NCBI GenBank assembly: GCA_028716845.1 | Contig: JAQUPF010000012.1 | Span: 1-64,000 of the forward strand | Source of the DNA: a bacterium | GTDB lineage: Bacteria > Auribacterota > Tritonobacteria > UBA1439 | Reading direction: 5' to 3' | DNA length: 64,000 nt | Shown: positions 58,712 to 64,000 of the stretch, piece after piece | Numbering within the stretch: the stretch's first letter is position 1 | Layout: each line of letters starts with the position of its first letter | Made by a program: the position numbers and the translations under genes | Notes under the pieces: model-generated | What the model was told of the DNA's origin: nothing | The model's database searches: none | Seen by the model: only the letters and a program-made list of their open reading frames with translations

Positions 58712-58880
58712 TCCACCGCGGATTGACGCGGATTCAACTAGAGTTGAAAGTTGAAGGTTCAAAGTCGAAAGCATCAGGGGTTCCGCCGCGGATGAACGCG
58801 GATCATCACGGATATCCACGGAGAGTGTTTCGGAACAATCCGTGAGGATCCGTCGGGAATCCGTGGAGATCCGCGAGGCG
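58712..58880. repeat. GCGGAT/ATCCGTG repeat tract
   Basis: ccgcggattgacgcggattc, ccgcggatgaacgcggatcatcacgg and atccgtgaggatccgtcggg are units of the same degenerate family seen at 40178 and 54633. Between them is gagttgaaagttgaaggttc. No gene is present in the 285-nt gap 58687-58971. Confidence 0.6.
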
Positions 58881-58908
58881 CGGTCCCCTGTCCCGCCGGG
58901 GGTTTCGG

Positions 58909-58938
58909 TTGCCGGCGGGGCTCGGGGTGCGGTATAGT
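58909..58938 (+). promoter_or_regulatory. Sigma70 promoter of the universal stress protein gene
   Basis: TTGCCG (58909-58914), 18 nt, then TATAGT (58933-58938). The start would be near 58945, about 27 nt before the ATG, with gaggag between. Confidence 0.6.
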
Positions 58939-58971
58939 GGCGGTGGGGAGGCCCACAGAGGAGCAGCGACG

Positions 58972-59436
58972 ATGATCAGGATCAACACCATCATGTGCCC
59001 GACGGATTTCTCGGACTTTTCGCTCCACGCCCTCGATTACGCCGCGAGCTTCGCCGGGCAGTACGGCGCGCGGCTCATCCTCCTCCACGTGGTGGACATC
59101 TTTCTCCACGACCCCGCCTACTTCGCCCCCTACGTGCCGGACCGGGCGATGTTCACCGGCTACGAGGCGAACGCCCGGGCGCGGCTGGAGGAGATCGCCG
59201 CAGCGCGCGTCCCGAAGGGGATCGAGACGGAGACCATCATCCGGGAGGGGCGCGCCTTCCTCGAGATCGTCTCTGCCGCGCGGGAGCGGAAGGTGGACAT
59301 GATCGTCATCGCCACCCACGGCCGCAGCGGCCTGAGCCACGCTATGTTCGGCTCCACGGCGGAGAAGGTCGTCAGGAAGGCGCCCTGCCCCGTCCTCAGC
59401 ATCAAGCATCCGGAGCACGAATTCATCATGCCGTGA
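58972..59436 (+). CDS. Universal stress protein (UspA family)
   Basis: 154 residues from ATG 58972 after agaggag. The single Usp domain has the N-terminal IMCPTDFSDFSLHALDYAAS and the ATP-binding GX2GX9G(S/T) motif in ATHGRSGLSHAMFGSTAEKV, then APCPVLSIK. This type is usually ATP-binding and dimeric and helps survival under stress. It has its own promoter and precedes the ribosomal cluster without overlap. Confidence 0.93.
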   Translation: MIRINTIMCPTDFSDFSLHALDYAASFAGQYGARLILLHVVDIFLHDPAYFAPYVPDRAMFTGYEANARARLEEIAAARVPKGIETETIIREGRAFLEIVSAARERKVDMIVIATHGRSGLSHAMFGSTAEKVVRKAPCPVLSIKHPEHEFIMP

Positions 59437-59451
59437 CGGGGCCGAACGGAC

Positions 59452-59480
59452 TTACCCCACGGGCGCGGCTGTGGTACAAT
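59452..59480 (+). promoter_or_regulatory. Candidate promoter of the rpsP operon
   Basis: An extended -10 (tgtggTACAAT, 59475-59480) with a weak -35 (TTACCC, 59452-59457) at 17-nt spacing, 54 nt before the rpsP ATG. Confidence 0.45.
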
Positions 59481-59533
59481 CCCCCCTTCCGCGCCGGGGG
59501 GTGCCGGCGCGCCGTCACGACGGAGGATGACCT

Positions 59534-59818
59534 ATGGCAGTGAGGATCAGGATGAAGAGAATCGGGGCGAAGAACCGCCCCTGCTACCGCATCGTCGCCG
59601 CCGATTCGAGAAGCCCGCGGGACGGACGCTTCCTGGAAAACCTGGGCACCTACGATCCCCTTCTCGAGGGGAAGAATTTCACGATCAACCGGGAGCGCGT
59701 CCTCTACTGGCTCGGCGTCGGCGCCCGGGTGTCGGACACGGTCGCCGTGCTGCTGAAGAAGGAGGGGATCGCGCGGGAGAAGCCCGCCGGCGCCCGCGCG
59801 GCCGGCGGCGGCCGGTAG
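59534..59818 (+). CDS. rpsP: 30S ribosomal protein S16
   Basis: 94 residues. The S16 signature is complete: MAVRIRMKRIGAKNRPCYRI, VAADSRSPRDGRFLENLGTY and a C-terminal VSDTVAVLLKKEGI followed by a short basic, Ala/Gly tail. It binds 16S rRNA early in 30S assembly. First gene of the conserved rpsP-khpA-trmD-rplS cluster. Confidence 0.97.
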   Translation: MAVRIRMKRIGAKNRPCYRIVAADSRSPRDGRFLENLGTYDPLLEGKNFTINRERVLYWLGVGARVSDTVAVLLKKEGIAREKPAGARAAGGGR

Positions 59819-59836
59819 CCGGGCGCGGAGGGGGCG

Positions 59837-60067
59837 ATGCGGGAGCTCGTCGAGTACATCGTCAGGGGGCTCGTCGACCGCCCGGACGAGGTGCGCGTGA
59901 CGCAGGTCGACGGCGAGACGTCCGTCCTCTTCGAGCTGCGGTGCGACGCGGGTGACATCGGCAAGGTCATCGGGAAGAGCGGCCGCACCATCAAGGCCAT
60001 CAGGACCATCCTGAACGCGGCCGCGGCGAGGGACGGCGCGCGCGCCATGGTGGAGATCGTGGAGTAG
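59837..60067 (+). CDS. khpA: KH-domain RNA-binding protein KhpA
   Basis: 76 residues. The KH motif [18 protein letters not shown] is intact, and [20 protein letters not shown] begins the domain. KhpA (YlqC) proteins bind RNA with KhpB/EloR and are usually encoded between rpsP and rimM or trmD, as here. RimM, usually next, is missing from the cluster. Confidence 0.92.
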   Translation: MRELVEYIVRGLVDRPDEVRVTQVDGETSVLFELRCDAGDIGKVIGKSGRTIKAIRTILNAAAARDGARAMVEIVE

Positions 60068-60086
60068 CGCGCACCGGTACGCCGCA

Positions 60087-60848
60087 ATGTCCTCCCCCCG
60101 CCTCGCGATCGACGTGCTGACCCTCTTCCCGGGAATGTTCGGCGGCTACTTCGACGAGAGCATCATGCGGCGGGCCCGGGAGAAGGGGCTCGTCGAGATC
60201 GGGATCCGCGACCTGCGGGACTGGGCGACCGGCCGGCACCGGAGCGTGGACGACGCCCCGTACGGCGGCGGCGCCGGCATGGTGATGCTGGCGGGCGTCG
60301 TCTGCGCCGCCGTCGAGGCCCTGCGCCGGGAGGGGAGCCGGGTCGTCCTGCTGTCGCCGCAGGGGGCGATCCTCGACCAGGCCGCGGCGGGGCGCCTCGC
60401 GGACGCCGGCCACCTGATCCTCATCAGCGGGCACTACGAGGGGGTGGACGAGCGGGTCCGCGGGCTCGTTGTCGACGAGGAGATCTCCATCGGCGATTTC
60501 GTGGTGAGCAACGGCTCGCTCGCCGCGATGGTCCTCATCGACGCGGTCGTCAGGCTCGTCCCCGGCGTCGTCGGGGACGAGCGCTCCGTGCGGGAGGACT
60601 CGTTCTCGAGCGGGCTCCTCGACCATCCGCACTACACGAGGCCGCGGCAGTTCCGTGGCCTCGAGGTGCCGGCGGTGCTGCTCGGCGGCGACCATGACGC
60701 GATCAGGCGGTGGCGCCGGCGCGAGGCGCTCCGGCGGACGCTCGAGCGCCGGCCGGACCTGCTCGCCCGCGCGCGGCTGACGGCGGAGGACAGGGCGCTG
60801 CTCGAGGAGATACGGGGCGGAGAACGGGGGGAGATGCCATGCGGATAA
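60087..60848 (+). CDS. trmD: tRNA (guanine-N1)-methyltransferase TrmD
   Basis: 253 residues. The SPOUT fold is seen in [48 protein letters not shown] and the C-terminal [15 protein letters not shown]. The SAM-binding trefoil knot reads [20 protein letters not shown] where most bacteria have YVLTGGELPAM; an NG(S/A/T) variant is what I recall from Verrucomicrobia-like lineages. It makes m1G37 in tRNA and prevents frameshifting. The last 10 nt overlap rplS. Confidence 0.96.
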   Translation: MSSPRLAIDVLTLFPGMFGGYFDESIMRRAREKGLVEIGIRDLRDWATGRHRSVDDAPYGGGAGMVMLAGVVCAAVEALRREGSRVVLLSPQGAILDQAAAGRLADAGHLILISGHYEGVDERVRGLVVDEEISIGDFVVSNGSLAAMVLIDAVVRLVPGVVGDERSVREDSFSSGLLDHPHYTRPRQFRGLEVPAVLLGGDHDAIRRWRRREALRRTLERRPDLLARARLTAEDRALLEEIRGGERGEMPCG

Positions 60849-61165
60849 TCGATGAGGTGGAACGCGAGTACCTGAAGAAGAAGACGCCGGCGTTCCGCGT
60901 CGGGGACACCCTCAAGGTGCACGTGCGGGTGGTCGAGGGGGACAAGGAGCGGGTGCAGGTCTTCACCGGGCGCGTCATCGCCCGCAAGGGGAGCGGGACG
61001 AGCGCCTCCGTCACGCTGCGGAAGGTCTCGTACGGGGAGGGGGTCGAGCGGATGTTCTTCCTCCACTCCCCGCGGGTCGCCAGGATCGAGGTCGCCAAGA
61101 GCGAGCCCGCCCGGCGCGCGAAGCTGTACTACACGAGGGGGAGGGTCGGCGCGAAGGAGCGCTGA
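60839..61165 (+). CDS. rplS: 50S ribosomal protein L19
   Basis: 108 residues from ATG 60839, starting inside the trmD end with ggggggagatgcc upstream. L19 motifs are typical: [52 protein letters not shown] and [15 protein letters not shown]. It sits at the 30S-50S interface. Confidence 0.97.
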   Translation: MRIIDEVEREYLKKKTPAFRVGDTLKVHVRVVEGDKERVQVFTGRVIARKGSGTSASVTLRKVSYGEGVERMFFLHSPRVARIEVAKSEPARRAKLYYTRGRVGAKER

Positions 61166-61186
61166 GGACCGGCGGGAGGGGATCCC

Positions 61187-61552
61187 GTGCCTGGACGATC
61201 CCTGGGGGAGCGGGGCGAGGAGATCGCCGGGGAGCTGCTCCGGCGGCGCGGCTATCGCATCCTCGCCCGGAACTACCGGTGCCCCCGCGGCGAGATCGAC
61301 CTCATCGCGCGCGACCGCGACGTCATCGTCTTCGTGGAGGTGAAGGGGAGGGGCTCGGGGCGGTTCGGCTCGCCGCTCGAGGCGGTGACGCCGCGGAAGC
61401 GCCGCCGGCTTGCGGCGGCGGCCCTCCACTACCTGGCCTCCTGCGGCCTCCTGCGGGCGAGGACGCGGTTCGACGTCGTGGGGATCCGGTGGGGGCCGGG
61501 GGGGGCGCCCGAGATCGCCCTCGCCAGGGACGCCTTCCGCCTGGAGGAGTGA
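61187..61552 (+). CDS. YraN/UPF0102 family endonuclease-like protein
   Basis: 121 residues from a GTG 21 nt after rplS. The restriction-endonuclease-like core is intact: GERGEEIAGELLRRRGYRIL, NYRCPRGEIDLIARDRDVIV and FVEVKGRGSGRFGSP, giving the E..D..EVK catalytic pattern. This family follows rplS (often with rnhB between) in many bacteria; rnhB is not present here. Role probably in DNA processing but not established. Confidence 0.93.
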   Translation: MPGRSLGERGEEIAGELLRRRGYRILARNYRCPRGEIDLIARDRDVIVFVEVKGRGSGRFGSPLEAVTPRKRRRLAAAALHYLASCGLLRARTRFDVVGIRWGPGGAPEIALARDAFRLEE

Positions 61553-61563
61553 GAGGGAATCGG

Positions 61564-62511
61564 ATGGACGCCCGACGCCCGGTGATCCTCGTCGCCGCGG
61601 CGGCCTGCTGCGCCGCCTGCGGCTGCTCCGTGATCGAGACGGTTGAGGGAACGGGCGCCGCGCGCAGGGCGATCCGGCGGGGCGAGGAGGCGCACGAACA
61701 GGGGGACTACATCGAGGCCTTCGCGGCGTACCGGGAGGCGGACCGGCGCCTGTCGGCGGCGCGGGCGGCGGGCTACACGATGATGGTTCCCGCCTCGGAG
61801 ATCGAGGCGCTGCGGTCGCTCATGGAGCGGCTCGAGGAGGACGCCGGGTCGGAAGGCTACGTGCGGTTCGGCGACCGGTTCGTCGGCGAGGAGGGCCTCG
61901 GGAGGGCCCTGGCGGATGAGCTCGCGGCGATCTTCAGGGCGAGGCAGGTCCGGCACTTCTCCCACGGCCGCGTCGTGCCGGAGAGCATGGAGGCGGCGGC
62001 CGCGAACGCCCCGGACGGGGCGTTCGACATCGCCCTCTCCGTCACCATTCGGGACGTGGACGACCCGTCGACCTTCCCGCAGGACGCCTGGTCGCTCGTC
62101 CGGTTCCTGCTCGAGGGGGCCTTCGGGCACGGATTCTCCCATCGCTACGAGCCGATGTTCGAGCTGCGGCCCTGGCTCGGGCGGCAGGCCGCGTGGGGCC
62201 TGTCCGCCCGCCCCGGCGCCGACAACCGCCCCATCGGCCTGAAGGGGCGGATCGACCGCCTCTCCATCGGCGTGCACCGCGGCCGCCGCCGGGAGGTCTC
62301 CGGCCCCCGCCACGGGCCGTTCGGCTTCGAGGCAACGGATGCGATCGGCCCCTACTGGCAGCGGGAGCACTACAGGACGTACATCATGCGGGGGGAGGAG
62401 GCGGAGCGGTTGAACTGGGAGCGGGCGGACCGCATCCCCGACGCGACGATCCTGGGACTCATCACCATGGGCGACGGGGGGGAGCCGTCGCGGGAGGGAG
62501 AGACGGAATGA
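61564..62511 (+). CDS. Lipoprotein of unknown function
   Basis: 315 residues from ATG 61564. The N-terminus (VILVAAAACCAACGC) gives a lipobox. A helical region (GAARRAIRRGEEAHEQGDYI, EAFAAYREADRRLSAARAAG) resembling a TPR-like hairpin is followed by a mixed region with SVTIRDVDDPSTFPQDAWSL and a His-containing HYRTYIMRGEEAERLNWERA. No family is recognised. The stop overlaps the next lipoprotein gene by 4 nt; the two probably act together in the envelope. Confidence 0.7.
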   Translation: MDARRPVILVAAAACCAACGCSVIETVEGTGAARRAIRRGEEAHEQGDYIEAFAAYREADRRLSAARAAGYTMMVPASEIEALRSLMERLEEDAGSEGYVRFGDRFVGEEGLGRALADELAAIFRARQVRHFSHGRVVPESMEAAAANAPDGAFDIALSVTIRDVDDPSTFPQDAWSLVRFLLEGAFGHGFSHRYEPMFELRPWLGRQAAWGLSARPGADNRPIGLKGRIDRLSIGVHRGRRREVSGPRHGPFGFEATDAIGPYWQREHYRTYIMRGEEAERLNWERADRIPDATILGLITMGDGGEPSREGETE

Positions 62512-63167
62512 AGACGGGCGTGCGCGCGACCGCGCTGTGCGGGCTCGCGGCCGCGGCGGTGTTCGCCGCCGGCTGCGCGACGAGGATCAACGAGGACCTG
62601 GTATGGCTCAAGACGATGCCCGCCTTCGAGAAGTACGGCGGGCTCCGGCGGGTGGCCGTCGTGCCGTTCTCCGAGTACCACGTCACCGGCGGCAAGAAGG
62701 TCATCATGGGGGTTCCCCACCGGATCACCCGCGACAACAGCAAGCTCATCGGCGACATCTTCACCGAGGAGCTGAAGGCCCGCTCGCCGTACCGGGTCAT
62801 CGAGCCCGAGAAGGTCGCGGAGTTCTTCCGGAGGAGGGACGAGCGGGTCTACGGCCTCATCTCCCCGCGGGAGGTCCGGCGGGTGGGGGAGCTCCTGAAG
62901 GCCGACGCCGTCATCATCGGCCGCGTGGACGACTGCTCGAACTACAGGTACAGGATGTACAACAACTCGCGGGTGGGGTTCACCGCACGGATGGTGGACC
63001 CGGTCACGGGCGAGATCATCTGGCGGGGGAACTTCCGGCTCGACCAGGAGGGGATGCCGCACGAGGTCGCGCGGCGGGGCATCCGGCTCATGCTCGACCA
63101 GCTCGCCAGCAGGATGGAGGCGGCGGGGGGGAAGCGGGAGAGGTCCCCGAAGGGCATCGGCAGATGA
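62508..63167 (+). CDS. GNA1162-like (DUF799-type) lipoprotein
   Basis: 219 residues, coupled to the preceding gene by ATGA. Lipobox in GLAAAAVFAAGC-A. The mature part resembles the DUF799/GNA1162 and CsgG-like nucleotide-fold lipoproteins: YGGLRRVAVVPFSEYHVTGG, IGDIFTEELKARSPYRVIEP, LLKADAVIIGRVDDCSNYRY and ARMVDPVTGEIIWRGNFRLD. Such proteins are periplasmic outer-membrane lipoproteins of unclear function. Family assignment is by pattern only. Confidence 0.65.
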   Translation: MKTGVRATALCGLAAAAVFAAGCATRINEDLVWLKTMPAFEKYGGLRRVAVVPFSEYHVTGGKKVIMGVPHRITRDNSKLIGDIFTEELKARSPYRVIEPEKVAEFFRRRDERVYGLISPREVRRVGELLKADAVIIGRVDDCSNYRYRMYNNSRVGFTARMVDPVTGEIIWRGNFRLDQEGMPHEVARRGIRLMLDQLASRMEAAGGKRERSPKGIGR

Positions 63168-63604
63168 CGGACGGCGCGCACGCGGGCGCGTCCGCCTGCC
63201 GCCGGTGCGGCCGCGACCTCTCCGGCGACCCGATCAAGTACGAGGCGGACGACGGCCGGATCCTCTGCGAGGGATGCTTCCGCGCGACCGCGGAGTGGGC
63301 GGCGGCTCCCCCGCCGGCGTTCCTCCTCCTCCGCGGCGCGGCGTGGGCGCTCAGGATCATCGCCGTCCTCGCGCTCGCCGGCGGGGCGATCGCCGCCCGG
63401 CTCGGCGGCGGGCCGGGTGGGGGGATCCGGCCGGATGCGCTGCTCGCCGCCGCGCTCGTCTTCCTCTCGTGCGTGGTCCTGAGCGAGCTGGCGCGGCTCG
63501 GCCTCGCGGTCCATGGCCGGCTCGGGGAGATCGGCGCGCGCCTCGCCCGCCTCGAGGACGCGCTGCGCGGGCCGGCGGGCGGATGGCCCGGCGGGGGGGC
63601 GTGA
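63164..63604 (+). CDS. Zinc-ribbon membrane protein of unknown function
   Basis: 146 residues, start overlapping the previous stop by 4 nt. An N-terminal zinc ribbon (CRRCGRDLSGDPIKYEADDG, RILCEGCFRA) is followed by two membrane helices (AWALRIIAVLALAGGAIAA and DALLAAALVFLSCVVLSEL) and a short amphipathic tail. The family is unknown. Part of the coupled chain of envelope genes after yraN. Confidence 0.65.
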   Translation: MTDGAHAGASACRRCGRDLSGDPIKYEADDGRILCEGCFRATAEWAAAPPPAFLLLRGAAWALRIIAVLALAGGAIAARLGGGPGGGIRPDALLAAALVFLSCVVLSELARLGLAVHGRLGEIGARLARLEDALRGPAGGWPGGGA

Positions 63605-64000
63605 TGGCCGCCGGATCGCGGCCGTGGACGATCGGAAGGCTTGCGGCCGTTTTCGCCGTCTCGTCCGCCGCCGCCCTCGCGCTCTTCGCGGGCTACCGCT
63701 TCCTCTTCCCGCACCGCGCGGGCGGCGCCTGCCTCTACTGCGGCGGCTCGACGCCGTTCGGGCCGCGGGGATGGGGGGCGTTCTGCATCCGGCACGCCCC
63801 CCTCGCGCCCCTGCCGCCGCTCATGATCATCGTCGAGGCGGCGAGCCTGTTCGCGGCGACGCTGTCGCTCTGGTTCATGCTGCGCGCGCTCTTCACGCGG
63901 GGGGTCCCCCGCGCCTTCATATGGATCGTCGGCGCCTGCGCGGCGGCGATGCTCGTCTGCGCGCTCTTCACGGGGGGCGGCGGCTTCATGCGGCGTGAAT
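63604..64000 (+). CDS. Membrane protein, truncated by the window end
   Basis: At least 132 residues with no stop before the window end; its ATG overlaps the previous stop by one base (TGATG). Helices are visible near residues 12-32 (LAAVFAVSSAAALALFAGYR), 73-97 (LMIIVEAASLFAATLSLWFM) and 107-125 (IWIVGACAAAMLVCALF), plus a GACLYCGGS Cys pair. The family is not recognised. It is translated in a frame that has no stop, so it continues beyond the window. Confidence 0.6.
   Translation, partial: MAAGSRPWTIGRLAAVFAVSSAAALALFAGYRFLFPHRAGGACLYCGGSTPFGPRGWGAFCIRHAPLAPLPPLMIIVEAASLFAATLSLWFMLRALFTRGVPRAFIWIVGACAAAMLVCALFTGGGGFMRRE

Noticed and set aside
1-64000. tRNA and rRNA genes
   Set aside because: No cloverleaf with a T-loop GTTCRANNC and matching acceptor arms, nor any rRNA signature, was found on reading; a covariance-model search would settle this.

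Overview
The window is GC-rich chromosomal DNA from an uncultured-type Gram-negative bacterium. A diderm envelope is indicated by a TolC channel with a MacA/MacB pump, several lipobox lipoproteins, an exported UshA-like nucleotidase and a Spy-like periplasmic protein. Rubrerythrin, a hemerythrin-domain protein, a B12-binding radical SAM enzyme and L-lactate dehydrogenase suggest an anaerobic or microaerophilic life. The Thr-Pro-rich linkers of the giant exported protein, and an NGS variant of the usual GGE loop in TrmD, hint at the PVC superphylum or a neighbouring candidate phylum; this is inference only. No rRNA, tRNA or CRISPR array was seen. Layout: 1-14.6 kb is an accessory-like stretch. 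It holds two exported proteins that end in the same FQP...YGW motif (one is 1354 residues, with a beta-helix, two lamin-tail-like domains and two CBM-like domains on TP linkers), two decayed REP-associated (IS200-like) transposase elements, a MATE exporter, a GIY-YIG protein, DUF488 and DsrE proteins, an ABC-2 exporter, a Met/Cys-rich lipoprotein, a uracil-DNA-glycosylase-like relic, a dienelactone hydrolase and a ferric-reductase-like flavocytochrome. 14.6-25 kb holds a GT-C-like membrane protein, a CPA2 cation/proton antiporter, a coupled minus-strand phospholipid operon (CDP-alcohol phosphotransferase fused to flavodoxin, CdsA, PlsC-type acyltransferase, methyltransferase), a DUF2284 protein and class I aldolase. 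25-31.7 kb is a compact minus-strand operon (GNAT, B12-radical SAM, a Cys-containing small protein, ABC ATPase, FtsX permease) that looks like a small-molecule or lipid modification and export system. 32-41 kb has hemerythrin, LDH, nucleotidase, an App1-like phosphatase, a tandem pair of ATP-grasp proteins, an exported protein and a cold-shock protein. 41-50.6 kb reads on the minus strand as ECF sigma, anti-sigma, Spy, TolC, MacA, MacB and MFS/spermidine-synthase fusion, an envelope-stress and efflux block that contains the debris of a tandem sigma/anti-sigma/Spy duplication. 50.7-58.7 kb has rubrerythrin, a translationally coupled CDF / DUF523-DUF1722 / UvsE / zinc-ribbon operon, a two-gene split sensor kinase and MntP. 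58.9-64 kb has a universal stress protein and the conserved rpsP-khpA-trmD-rplS-yraN ribosomal cluster, followed by coupled lipoprotein and membrane-protein genes that run off the window. Non-coding highlights are a family of 110-bp near-perfect palindromes placed at gene boundaries, three copies (two decayed) of a small-membrane-protein/GIY-YIG cassette, and degenerate GCGGAT/ATCCGTG repeat tracts.
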